Source of the DNA: Streptomyces sp. STR69
GTDB taxonomy: Bacteria; Actinomycetota; Actinomycetes; Streptomycetales; Streptomycetaceae
Length of the DNA stretch: 64,000 nt
Assembly (NCBI RefSeq): GCF_024519455.1
Contig: NZ_JALJRY010000029.1
Coordinates: 1 to 64,000, forward strand
Direction: 5' to 3'
The notes below the pieces were generated by a model. It was not told where the DNA came from. It did no database searches and was given only the letters and a program-made list of their open reading frames with translations. Each line of letters opens with the position of its first letter. The first letter of the stretch is position 1. A program made the position numbers and the translations under genes. Positions 34,008 to 42,768 of this stretch are shown piece after piece.

Positions 34008-35756
34008 GTGCAGTTCGAGGTGTGGGCACCAGAGGCAGACCGTGTGACGCTCCATCGCGAGGGCGCCACGCGCGCGTTGGAACGCGATCCCGAGCGCGTG
34101 GGGTGGTGGAGCGGCGAGGCGGAGGCGGGCGACGGCACGCGGTACGGGTTCGCGGTCGACGACGGCCCGCCGCTGCCCGACCCGCGCTCGCGCCGCCAGC
34201 CGGACGGCCCGGACGGCCTGAGCGCCGTCGTCGAGCACGAGCGGTACGCGTGGCGTACCGCCGACTGGCCGGGACGCCCGCTGCCGGGCGCGGTGCTCTA
34301 CGAGCTGCACGTCGGCACGTACACACCCGAGGGCACCCTGGACGCGGCGGCCGACCGGCTCGGCCATCTCGCCGAACTGGGCGTCACCCACGTCGAGTTG
34401 ATGCCCCTGTGTCCGTTCCCCGGCCGGCACGGCTGGGGCTACGAGGGTGTCTCCCTGTGGGCCGTGCACGAGCCCTACGGCGGCCCCGAGGGGCTGAAGC
34501 GGTTCGTCGACCGGGCCCACGAACTGGGTCTGGGGGTCGTGCTCGACGTGGTGCACAACCACCTCGGCCCGTCCGGGAATTACCTGCCCGCGTTCGGCCC
34601 CTACTTCACGGACACGCACCAGACCCCCTGGGGCAGCGCCGTGAACCTGGACGCGCCCGGCTCGGACGAGGTGCGCGCCTTCCTCCTGGGCAGCGCGCTG
34701 GCCTGGCTGCGGGACTACCGGATCGACGGGCTGCGGCTGGACGCGGTGCACGCGCTGCAGGACACGCGCGCGTGCCACTTCCTGGAGGAACTGTCCGCCG
34801 CCGTCGACGCGTTGGCCGCCGAGACGGGCCGGCCGCTCTTCCTGGTCGCCGAGTCCGACCTGAACGACCCGCGTGTGGTCACCCCCCGCGCGGAGGGCGG
34901 TCTCGGACTGCACGCGCAGTGGAACGACGACTTCCACCACTCTCTGCACGCCGCGCTGACCGGTGAATCGCAGGGCTACTACGCGGACTTCGCGCGGGCC
35001 CCGCTCACGGCGGTCGCCAAGACGCTCACGGACGGCTACTTCCACGACGGCACCTATTCCAGCTTCCGAGGCCGTCACCACGGCCGCCGACTCAACCGCA
35101 CGCGCGTGGCCGCCCACCGGCTGCTCGGCTACAGCCAGACCCACGACCAGATCGGCAACCGCGCCCAGGGGGACCGCCTTTCGGCCTCCCTCTCCCCCGG
35201 CCTGCTGGCCTGCGCGGCGGCGCTGACGCTCACCGGGCCCTTCACGCCGATGCTGTTCATGGGCGAGGAATGGGCGGCGGGCACACCCTGGCAGTTCTTC
35301 ACCGACCACACCGACCCGGACCTCGCGGACGCCGTACGGCGGGGCAGGCGGCGGGAGTTCGCGGCACACGGCTGGGCCGAGGAGGACGTGCCCGACCCGC
35401 AGGACCCGGCGACCCGCGACCGCTCCTGCCTGGACTGGTCGGAACCGGAGCGCGAGCCCCACGCGCGCGTGCTGGCCTGGTACCGCCGCCTCATCGCCCT
35501 CCGGCACGAGCAGCCCGACCTCACCGACCCCGACCTGAGCGACACCAAGGTGGCCTACGACGAGGACGCCGGCTGGCTCGCCCTCCGACGCGGAGACGTA
35601 CGTGTCGCTGTGAACCTCGGCAAGGAACCGGCCGCGATCCCCCTGGGCACCCGCCCGGCGGAGATCCTGGCCGCGTGGGACCCGGTGGAGGTACCGGGGG
35701 CGGACGGGTTGCTGCGGCTGCCCGGGGAGTCGTGCGTGGTGCTGACGCAGGCGTAA
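34008..35756 (+). CDS. treZ: Malto-oligosyltrehalose trehalohydrolase
   Basis: This 582-aa GH13 enzyme hydrolyses maltooligosyl trehalose (the TreY product) to trehalose plus a shortened dextrin. N-terminal beta-domain FEVWAPEADRVTLH is followed by region I DVVHNH, region II GLRLDAVHA (nucleophile Asp), region III VAESDLNDPR (acid Glu) and region IV YSQTHDQIGN. GTG 34008 has AAGGGGA 7 nt upstream. It stands alone about 6 kb from treY, so the trehalose genes are not in a single operon. Its TAA lies in the first arm of a hairpin at 35751-35778. Confidence 0.96.
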   Translation: MQFEVWAPEADRVTLHREGATRALERDPERVGWWSGEAEAGDGTRYGFAVDDGPPLPDPRSRRQPDGPDGLSAVVEHERYAWRTADWPGRPLPGAVLYELHVGTYTPEGTLDAAADRLGHLAELGVTHVELMPLCPFPGRHGWGYEGVSLWAVHEPYGGPEGLKRFVDRAHELGLGVVLDVVHNHLGPSGNYLPAFGPYFTDTHQTPWGSAVNLDAPGSDEVRAFLLGSALAWLRDYRIDGLRLDAVHALQDTRACHFLEELSAAVDALAAETGRPLFLVAESDLNDPRVVTPRAEGGLGLHAQWNDDFHHSLHAALTGESQGYYADFARAPLTAVAKTLTDGYFHDGTYSSFRGRHHGRRLNRTRVAAHRLLGYSQTHDQIGNRAQGDRLSASLSPGLLACAAALTLTGPFTPMLFMGEEWAAGTPWQFFTDHTDPDLADAVRRGRRREFAAHGWAEEDVPDPQDPATRDRSCLDWSEPEREPHARVLAWYRRLIALRHEQPDLTDPDLSDTKVAYDEDAGWLALRRGDVRVAVNLGKEPAAIPLGTRPAEILAAWDPVEVPGADGLLRLPGESCVVLTQA

Positions 35757-35778
35757 ACGCTTGCGCATACGTTTACGC
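35751..35778. terminator. Hairpin containing the treZ stop codon
   Basis: GCGTAAACG (35751-35759, including the TAA) and CGTTTACGC (35770-35778) form a perfect 9-bp inverted repeat with a 10-nt loop. The loop and flanks also contain CTTGCG/CGCAAG, so alternative pairings exist. Two GCAAGCCTTTG-like repeats follow to 35801. It lies between convergent genes. Confidence 0.65.
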
Positions 35779-35803
35779 AAGCCTTTGTGCAAGCCTTTGC
35801 GCG

Positions 35804-36742
35804 CTACAACTCCCCGTCCCCGTCCCGCAGTTCGGTCACCCGCTCCAGCAGGATCGCCTCCCAGGTGTGGCGCAGTTGGGCTCTCAGGAGTGGGAGAGGA
35901 CCGCTGTCGCGGCTCTTGAGGCGGTCGGCGAGGCGGACGACCGTGTCGCAGCGGGCGAGCCAGAGGCCGCGCAGGCAGGGGCGGGCGCCGTAGCCGGCGA
36001 GGGTGGCGGCGCGGACGGCGGCGGGGGCGCCGACGGCCAGCGCCAGCCCGGCGATGTCCTCCGCGGGGTCGCCGAGGGCCGCGTCGGTCCAGTCCAGGAC
36101 ACCGCGCACCCGGCCGTCTGCGCTCACCACGAGATGCTCGCCCTTGAGGTCGTGGTGGACGAGGACGGCGGTGGCGGACTGCGCGGCGAGCTGGACCGCG
36201 CCGGGCTGGGTGAGCTGGTGGAGGCGTGCGGCGTCGAACTCGTCGGCGGCGGCCAGCCGTTCGGCCGCCTGTTCGGCGGCGCGGCGCAGTGCCTCCAGGG
36301 AGCGCGGGGCGGTGCGCGGGACGCCGAGCGCCTCGGCCTGCCGGACGGGCACCTCGCGCAGTCCGGTGAGCAGCCCGGCGAGGTCGGCCTCGCCGACGGC
36401 GGAGACGTCCTGGTCCTCGCCGGACCGGCCGGGCACCTTGGTGTCCAGCGTGTAGGTGAGCCCGGGCGCCCACTCGCCGTGTGCCACGCTCGTCGGAACG
36501 GCGACGGGGAGATACGGCCGTACGAGGTCGCGCAGACGCAGTTCGCGGCGTTGCCGCAGGATGGCCTCGCGGTCGGAGGCGAGGCGCAGTACGTGGCGGG
36601 TGCCGACCCACCACGTGGAGTGCTCGCCGCCCTCGGCGACGGGCCGGACCTCGGGTCCGGTGCTGTCGGCCGCACTGTCCTTGAGCAGGGAACGGACCAG
36701 TTGTCGGACGGTGTCCGCGGTGGGTGTCGGTGCCTGGGTCAT
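35804..36742 (-). CDS. APH/kinase-fold protein of unknown substrate
   Basis: This 312-aa APH-type protein begins MTQAPTPTADTVRQLVRS. The N-lobe keeps VAEGGEHSTWWVG, and the catalytic loop reads HHDLKGEH followed by GVLDWTDAALGDP. Asp in HxD and the metal-binding DWT are kept, but the Asn five residues after the catalytic Asp is His. ATG 36742 is preferred. A GTG at 36808 would overlap the M24 gene. The 43-nt spacing and same strand suggest cotranscription with the M24 peptidase. Confidence 0.75.
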   Translation of the reverse strand: MTQAPTPTADTVRQLVRSLLKDSAADSTGPEVRPVAEGGEHSTWWVGTRHVLRLASDREAILRQRRELRLRDLVRPYLPVAVPTSVAHGEWAPGLTYTLDTKVPGRSGEDQDVSAVGEADLAGLLTGLREVPVRQAEALGVPRTAPRSLEALRRAAEQAAERLAAADEFDAARLHQLTQPGAVQLAAQSATAVLVHHDLKGEHLVVSADGRVRGVLDWTDAALGDPAEDIAGLALAVGAPAAVRAATLAGYGARPCLRGLWLARCDTVVRLADRLKSRDSGPLPLLRAQLRHTWEAILLERVTELRDGDGEL

Positions 36743-36785
36743 GGTCGCGCCGCTGCCGTTCGGGGGTCGGGGCTCCTGGTCGTCG

Positions 36786-37913
36786 TCAGTCCACCAGGGC
36801 CATCTCACGGGCCGTGTTGTTGAGCCGTCGACCGCCGTCCTCGGTCACCGTGACGATGTCCTCGATGCGCACCCCGAAGCGGCCCGGCAGATAGATGCCG
36901 GGCTCCACGGAGAAGCACATCCCGGGCACGAGGGGCTGTTCCTCGCCCTCGATCATGTACGGCGGCTCGTGCGTGGTGACGCCGATGCCGTGACCGGTGC
37001 GGTGGATGAAGTAGGGGCCGTACCCGGCGTCGTCGATGACCGCGCGGGCGGCCCGGTCGACCTCCTGGCAGGCGACTCCGGGACGCACCGCGCGGAAGCC
37101 GGCCTCCTGGGCCTCGCGGACGAGGTCGTGGACGCGCTGTTCCTCGTCGTCGGGTTCGCCGACGTGGACCGTGCGCGAGGTGTCGGAGCCGTAGCCGTCC
37201 TTGAGGCCGCCGAAGTCGAGGACGATCATGTCGCCCCGCTGGATGACACGGTCGCCGACCTCGTGGTGCGGGTTGGCGCCGTTGGGGCCCGAGGCGACGA
37301 TGGTGAAGTCGACCTGGGAGTGCCCGAACTGCCGCAGCAGATCGGCCAGATCTGCGCCGACGTCGGATTCGCGGCGGCCTGCGAAGGGAACCTTCCGGAT
37401 CTCCTCGTACGTTGCGTCCGCAGCCGCTCCGGCGGCTGCCATGAGCCGCAGTTCCGCCGCGTCCTTCACGGCGCGCAGCATCGGCAGCGCGTCGGTGAGG
37501 GAGGCGTAGGTGGTGTCGGGCAGTGTCTTCTGGAGTGCCAGCAGATGCATCGCCCAGGCGTTGTCGCTGATGCCGAAGCGGCCGGTCGCGTCGAGCAGGG
37601 CGGCGGTGGCCGCGTAGGGGTCCTTGCCGTCGGTCCAGTCACGCAGGGTGAGGGCGTCGGCGCCGGGGGCCTTGGCGGCGTCGGGGGCCTCCAGGGTGGG
37701 GACGACGAGGACCGGGGAGCGTCCGGGGGCCAGGACGAGGACGGTGAGCCGTTCGGTGGGCGCGGTGGGCGCGTAGCCGGTGAGCCACACCAGGTCCGGG
37801 CCCGGAGCGACGAGCAGCCCCCCGAGACCGGCGTCGGCGGCGGCCCGCGCGGCGTGGTCCATGCGGGCCCGGTAGTCGGCGGCGGTGAAGGGCACGGACG
37901 TGCTACCGGTCAT
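36786..37913 (-). CDS. Xaa-Pro aminopeptidase-like M24 family metallopeptidase
   Basis: This 375-aa protein has a creatinase-type N-terminal domain (LVWLTGYAPTA) and a pita-bread M24 catalytic domain. The metal ligands are visible in order: DFGG near 235, the Asp in SDTSRT near 246, His in GHGIG near 309, Glu in VEPGIY near 340 and the final Glu in RIEDIV near 355. The family cleaves N-terminal Xaa-Pro bonds in the cytoplasm. The ATG at 37913 starts MTGSTSVPFTAADY. Confidence 0.9.
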   Translation of the reverse strand: MTGSTSVPFTAADYRARMDHAARAAADAGLGGLLVAPGPDLVWLTGYAPTAPTERLTVLVLAPGRSPVLVVPTLEAPDAAKAPGADALTLRDWTDGKDPYAATAALLDATGRFGISDNAWAMHLLALQKTLPDTTYASLTDALPMLRAVKDAAELRLMAAAGAAADATYEEIRKVPFAGRRESDVGADLADLLRQFGHSQVDFTIVASGPNGANPHHEVGDRVIQRGDMIVLDFGGLKDGYGSDTSRTVHVGEPDDEEQRVHDLVREAQEAGFRAVRPGVACQEVDRAARAVIDDAGYGPYFIHRTGHGIGVTTHEPPYMIEGEEQPLVPGMCFSVEPGIYLPGRFGVRIEDIVTVTEDGGRRLNNTAREMALVD

Positions 37914-38038
37914 TCAGGCCTCCGAGAACGGGCGAAAGGTGGCTACGGGCAGCATCCTGCCCGCACCCGGAGGCCCACGCGAGCCGATCGACGGGAACGA
38001 CGCGCTTCCGGCCCGCACGCTCCGTGGCCTGCCGCGCG

Positions 38039-38644
38039 TCAGACGACGAAGCCGGGGACCACGGTGAACTGCTGGAAGCCTCCACTGCGGTGGCGCACCG
38101 TGACGGTGACCTCCTTCCCCGGGTGGGCGCGGGTGACGGCACGCGCGAGGTCGGCCGCCGAGTCGATCCGGGCACCGCCGAACGTGAGCAGTACGTCGCC
38201 GCGGACCAGACCCGCCGTGTACCCGGGGCCGGGCAGGTGAACGCCGACGATCAGGGCGCCGGCCTTCTCGGCGTCCACGGCCTCCACACCGAGCGTCGCG
38301 GTGGCCGACGTGGCGGACGTGGGCGACGTGGGCGGCGACATCGGGCTCGCGGCGGACGCGGACCGGTCGGCCGGGGTGCCCGGGGTGGCCGTCCGCGCCG
38401 GTTGCCGGGCCGCTTGACGCTGCATCTCGGCGAGTTTGCTCATGCCGATCACCGTGGCGCCGACCGTGCCGAGGCCGACCCCCGAGAGCACCAGGACGGT
38501 CCCGACGAACACGCTGAACAGCAGGGTGATGAGCCGTCGGCCGCGGCGCCGCGCGGCGTGCGGGCGCCGGGTGGTGCCGGGCTTGGTGCCATCGCCGGAC
38601 TCCTGGCCGGGCATCGGCTTGGGACGCAACGCAGTCTGTTCCAT
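38039..38644 (-). CDS. Membrane-anchored PDZ domain protein
   Basis: This 201-aa protein has a basic cytoplasmic N terminus, a single membrane span at about residues 38-60 (ITLLFSVFVGTVLVLSGVGL), an Ala/Pro/Ser/Thr-rich linker (about 80-115) and a C-terminal PDZ domain. In the PDZ domain PGPGYTAGLVRGDVLLTFGG is the carboxylate-binding and core segment. There is no protease domain. PDZ modules bind exposed C termini, so it may be an adaptor at the outer membrane face. The ATG lies in a divergent promoter region shared with 38817. Confidence 0.8.
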   Translation of the reverse strand: MEQTALRPKPMPGQESGDGTKPGTTRRPHAARRRGRRLITLLFSVFVGTVLVLSGVGLGTVGATVIGMSKLAEMQRQAARQPARTATPGTPADRSASAASPMSPPTSPTSATSATATLGVEAVDAEKAGALIVGVHLPGPGYTAGLVRGDVLLTFGGARIDSAADLARAVTRAHPGKEVTVTVRHRSGGFQQFTVVPGFVV

Positions 38645-38816
38645 GGATCGCCTCCGGCAGATGCTCTACCCGGCGCACCGGCGCCCGACGTGCCACGAAC
38701 GAGTGAGACTGACCGACGGTCAGGAGAGGGAAGCCGGTCCTGCGCGAAGCACGCACGTGGCACCTCACTCCCGTTGCCAGGGCCCGTTGTCAGCGCCGCC
38801 TGTTACGTTCTGTGAC

Positions 38817-40340
38817 ATGACCGATCACGCCCTGCGGCTGCTCCAGCAGCACGCCCACCTGGCCGAACTGGCCGCGTTCCCCTTCGACTTCGACCTGCGC
38901 CGAGCAGACCACGGCGAGGCGGTCCGGCTGGCCTCGGGCGGCCCGCTGCGGCCTGTCGCGGGTGACGACACGGGCGGTACGTACTTCGTGTGCGCGGACG
39001 GTTCCGTGCTGTACGCCGACTCCGAGGGCTCGGCCGGGATCATCGGCTCCAGTGTCGACGAGGCGCTGGAGCTCGTGATCGGTCTGCCGGGCTGGCGCGA
39101 TCATCTGGACCTGTCCCCGTCCGACGGCCCGGAGAAGATCCTGGCAGCGGTCACGGAGACGGAGGACGAGTTCCGCGAGGACTACGGCCTCGACGAGGCG
39201 AGGCCCCGACTCCGCACCGCCCTGGGCCTCTCGGAGCGTTCCCCGGTCGAGCTGATCGGCATGCTGCACGCGGCCCTGCTGCGCACGGAACCCGACTTCC
39301 TGCTCCTGAACGAGGAGGAGGGCGGCGCCTACGCCCTCCTCGACCGGCATCCCCGTCCCCCGCTGTGGGAGCCCGTGCTCGCCCAGGGGCGGGTGGATCT
39401 GGCGGCGCTGCGCGCGGGCGACCGTACGGTGCGGGACGCGGTGGCCGGGGATCCCGTACGGCGTCGACTGGCGCTGCGGGCCGCGCAGTTCGACCGCGCG
39501 GACGGCGATCTGGAGTTGCTGCGGCATCTCCTGCGGTGCGAGACGGAGTCGTCGATGACGGACGAACTGCGGCTCGCCGCCGTGCTGGTGGGGCTCCGCG
39601 GGCACGTCGAGGATCTGCCGTTGCTGCACGAGGTACGGGAGACGGACTTCGACACCGCGTGCGGACTGAGCGAGATGCCGGGGCCGGACGCGGACGCGGC
39701 TGCCCTGCGGGAGTGGGCACAAGGCCTGGACGACTGTTTCTTCGGCACGGACCTGTCCGACGAGCCGTCGGACACGTGGACCGAACTGGCCGCCGACCAG
39801 GGCCTGACCGAGCTGGCCAGGGTGACCCTGATCCGCAGGCTCGACGAGATCGAGATGGACCAGGGCGTGCTGCGGCGACCGGGTGCGCCGAAGGCGCTGG
39901 ACACGTCTCCCCTGTCCTCGCTCACCCGCGAGTTCGAGCAGTTGGGCGACCGTGTCCAGGCGCTGCGCGCCCAGCGCCTCCACACAGCCCTCCAGGACAC
40001 GGCGTGGGACCGCGTCTCGGCCCTGCTGACACAGGCACGCCTGGAGCGCGAGTTGGGTCGACTCGCCCTGGCAGAGCGGACGTTGGCCGCCGTCCGAGGC
40101 ATCCTGGCCACCCCGGCCGACGACTCCCTGAGGCACTGGCAGGGCGTCAACCTCGGCTGGTTCATCGCCAGGGAGCACTACACCCTGACCCGAGCTCTGG
40201 CCGACGCGGACCTCCCGGAAGAGGCCCGCGCGACCCTGGCCGCCGCCGACGCGATACTCGGCGAGCTCTCGGGCGCCGCTGCCACGGCCGCACGGAAGCT
40301 CGCCGAGGAAGTGACCGAGCGGGTCCGGGACCTCAGCTGA
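38817..40340 (+). CDS. Hypothetical Streptomyces protein (507 aa)
   Basis: This 507-aa cytoplasmic protein has no signal or membrane segment. The N-terminal 100 residues (RLLQQHAHLAELAAFPF, then GGTYFVCADGSVLYADSEG and ELVIGLPGWRD) have the SMI1/KNR4-like pattern used in SUKH proteins, but I am not certain. The remainder is helical with many Leu-rich repeats of helix pairs. No catalytic motif is seen. ATG 38817 follows TACGTT by 7 nt, so it may be leaderless. A longer in-frame extension upstream is unlikely. Its 3' end overlaps the convergent geosmin synthase gene by 8 nt. Confidence 0.7.
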   Translation: MTDHALRLLQQHAHLAELAAFPFDFDLRRADHGEAVRLASGGPLRPVAGDDTGGTYFVCADGSVLYADSEGSAGIIGSSVDEALELVIGLPGWRDHLDLSPSDGPEKILAAVTETEDEFREDYGLDEARPRLRTALGLSERSPVELIGMLHAALLRTEPDFLLLNEEEGGAYALLDRHPRPPLWEPVLAQGRVDLAALRAGDRTVRDAVAGDPVRRRLALRAAQFDRADGDLELLRHLLRCETESSMTDELRLAAVLVGLRGHVEDLPLLHEVRETDFDTACGLSEMPGPDADAAALREWAQGLDDCFFGTDLSDEPSDTWTELAADQGLTELARVTLIRRLDEIEMDQGVLRRPGAPKALDTSPLSSLTREFEQLGDRVQALRAQRLHTALQDTAWDRVSALLTQARLERELGRLALAERTLAAVRGILATPADDSLRHWQGVNLGWFIAREHYTLTRALADADLPEEARATLAAADAILGELSGAAATAARKLAEEVTERVRDLS

Positions 40341-42486
40341 AGGGCAGCGCCGGGATCCGGTCCGGCACGAAGCCGTGCGAACGGCTGGCCAGGTAGGCGG
40401 ACTTGTAGCGGTCGACCTCGCGGTGCCAGTTCAGGATGCCCGCCATCCAGTGCTGGAGGTCGGTCACATAGCCCCGCATGATCTCGCGTGCCTCGTCCGA
40501 GAGCTCGAAGTCGTCGTAGACGACGGGAAGTTCGTTCGCGGCGACGTGTTCGAACTGGCGCATGCGCTGGGTCATCAGGTCGTGGACGACGCCGAGCGCG
40601 GTCGGGTAGTCGATGCCGAAGAAGTTCTGGACGACAAGGATGGCGTTGTGGACCTCACCCTCGTACTCGATCTCCTTCTGGTAGGAGAAGACGTCGTTGA
40701 GGAGGCAGGCGTAGTCGATGGCCGCGTTCTCCAGGGAGCGGACGGGGCCGGTGCGGTAGACCTCGGGCGGGACCTTCGGGCCGTGGCCCATGCGGCACAT
40801 GCTGAGGGTGAGGTCGGAGCCGAAGGTGGCGCGGCGCATCTCCAGGTAGTCGACCGGGTCGGGGATCCGGTGCTGGATCTGGTTGGCCAGCTCCCAGACC
40901 CAGCTCTCCGTCATCGTGTTGATCGCTTCCTTCAGGGTGTGCCGGTCGTCCACGGGCATCTCCGCGGTCGTCAGGGCCCACAGGTCGATGAGTCCGCGTT
41001 CCATGCCGTTGACCGGCACGATGACCGCCGGGCCCTCGATGGGCATGCAGTCGGAGAGGCGGGCCGTGGTGACACGGGCGGCGGCGAGGTCGCCGCGAAT
41101 GCCGTAGACGAGGGGGTAGTAGTCGTCGCCGTAGGTGCCCCAGGCGAGCCAGCGCGAGCTGAGGTCGAGGGCCGCCTCGGTGGCGTCCGGGTCGATGCCG
41201 GCCGAGCAGAGCGGGAGGTCGGCTGCGGCGAGTTTCTCCTCGTCCCAGACGCCCTCCTCCAGCATGCCGACGGAGTGCATCCAGTCGACGAGGCGGTGGC
41301 GGGCGCCGTCGAGGTGCGGGCTGAGTTCGACCTGGAACGGCATGTAGAAGTCGGGGAGTTGAGAGGGGCCGACCTTCTGGAAGGGGACGTGGGTGTAGGC
41401 CCGCAACCGTTCGGCACCGGCCGAGGCGAGCAGGGCTCCGATGTCGGCGGCGGAGGTGCCGAGGCCGGTCGGTCCGTTCAACGGTGAGTTGTCGAGGGCG
41501 CCTTCGTTCATGTAGCGGCTGGAGCGCAGGTGCCACTCGTGGCCGCCGGACTGCCAGTCCTGCAGCCCCTGGGTGTAGGCGGCGACGGCCGCGACCTCGT
41601 CCGGGGTGAGCCCGTTCTCCAGGGCCACGGCGGGCACTTCGGTGAACGCGGTGTGCTCGAACTGGTGGAGCCGGGAGGTGAGGACGTCGTTGACGGTGTC
41701 GGCGGCCTCCTGGGTGGTGCAGCCGAAGAAGGTCTCCAGGACGAGCACGCCATTGCTCAACTCGCCCTCCTCCTCCACCTCCCGCTGGTAGGAGAAGAGG
41801 TCGTTGCGCAGGTGGACGCCGTCGGAGAAGGTCTCCATCAGCACCCGGAGCGGCCTCGACCGGGCGACGGACGCGGGCACTTCGGCGGTCGCGTACTCCA
41901 CGAGCCCCGCCGACCAGGGCGCACCGCCCACCTTGCGGCGCATCTCGATGTACTCGACGGGGTTGGCGACCCGCCCCTCGTTGATGTTGGACAGCTCCCA
42001 CAGGGACTCGTTGAGGAGGTGCTCGGTGGCGACGGCGAAGCGGCGGCGCCAGTCGACGGACATCGACGGCACCGTGCGCGCCCACAGGTCGGCGAGCCCC
42101 GCCTCGACCGGATTCTCCGGCTCGGGCACGGGAGTTGCCAGGTCGAGCGGCATGAAGAGCGGCAGCCGGTCCAGGTAGGCCTTGCCGCCGGCGCGGTCCT
42201 GGCTGCGTTTGAAGGTCTCCAGGAAGTGGTCGTCGAAGAAGAACACCCACACGTACCAGTCGGTGATCAGCGACAGGGCGGGCCCGTCGCAGTCGGGGTG
42301 GGTGTAGGCGCAGAGAAGGCCGTAGTCGTGCGCGTCGAGGTCGGCCTGCTCCCAGATCCCGGAGCCCTCCAGCATGCCCATCTCGCGTGCCCACGTGGAG
42401 GAGTGGGCGCGGGCCTCGTCCAGATGCGGGTTGAGGCGCGCGGGATACGGCATGTAGAAGTGCGGGAGTTCGAACGGCTGGGTCAT
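40333..42486 (-). CDS. geoA: Geosmin synthase (bifunctional germacradienol/geosmin cyclase)
   Basis: This 717-aa protein has two class I terpene cyclase domains. The N-terminal domain cyclises farnesyl diphosphate to germacradienol, with metal motif DDHFLE at 85-90 and NSE motif NDLFSYQRE near 229. The C-terminal domain converts it to geosmin by a retro-Prins step and has the modified DDYYP near 455 and NDVFSYQKE near 600. Length and motifs match the S. coelicolor enzyme (SCO6073). There is no partner gene; one enzyme makes the earthy odorant. The promoter is in the 282-nt region 42487-42768. No Shine-Dalgarno stands out. Confidence 0.98.
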   Translation of the reverse strand: MTQPFELPHFYMPYPARLNPHLDEARAHSSTWAREMGMLEGSGIWEQADLDAHDYGLLCAYTHPDCDGPALSLITDWYVWVFFFDDHFLETFKRSQDRAGGKAYLDRLPLFMPLDLATPVPEPENPVEAGLADLWARTVPSMSVDWRRRFAVATEHLLNESLWELSNINEGRVANPVEYIEMRRKVGGAPWSAGLVEYATAEVPASVARSRPLRVLMETFSDGVHLRNDLFSYQREVEEEGELSNGVLVLETFFGCTTQEAADTVNDVLTSRLHQFEHTAFTEVPAVALENGLTPDEVAAVAAYTQGLQDWQSGGHEWHLRSSRYMNEGALDNSPLNGPTGLGTSAADIGALLASAGAERLRAYTHVPFQKVGPSQLPDFYMPFQVELSPHLDGARHRLVDWMHSVGMLEEGVWDEEKLAAADLPLCSAGIDPDATEAALDLSSRWLAWGTYGDDYYPLVYGIRGDLAAARVTTARLSDCMPIEGPAVIVPVNGMERGLIDLWALTTAEMPVDDRHTLKEAINTMTESWVWELANQIQHRIPDPVDYLEMRRATFGSDLTLSMCRMGHGPKVPPEVYRTGPVRSLENAAIDYACLLNDVFSYQKEIEYEGEVHNAILVVQNFFGIDYPTALGVVHDLMTQRMRQFEHVAANELPVVYDDFELSDEAREIMRGYVTDLQHWMAGILNWHREVDRYKSAYLASRSHGFVPDRIPALPFS

Positions 42487-42548
42487 GGCCGGGCCCTACC
42501 CGTGGCTCTCGACGGCCATCCCGGGCAGGGGACATGATCACACCATCG

Positions 42549-42628
42549 CGTGAATCGGCGGTGAACCCATGAGTTTCCCGGGCATCTTGTGGCGTTCACT
42601 TCTACGCGCGCAGACCACGGGGGTTCAC
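42549..42628. promoter_or_regulatory. geoA upstream region with repeated GTGAAC motifs
   Basis: GTGAAC (42561-42566), its complement GTTCAC at 42594-42599 and 42623-42628, and a variant GTGAAT near 42550 lie 60-140 nt upstream of the geoA ATG (42486). Paired and inverted spacing suggests a transcription factor site. The factor is unknown. Confidence 0.4.
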
Positions 42629-42768
42629 GTGTCCCCTCCCTCGCCGGAGTCCCGATGAACCACCCCAGCCTCGACCGACCTCCACCGACCCGCTGTACCG
42701 GCTGGTCGGCGGGGCACCACGGTCGTCACCTCGGACCACCGGATGGTGTGGCAGGACGTACGGCTGGG

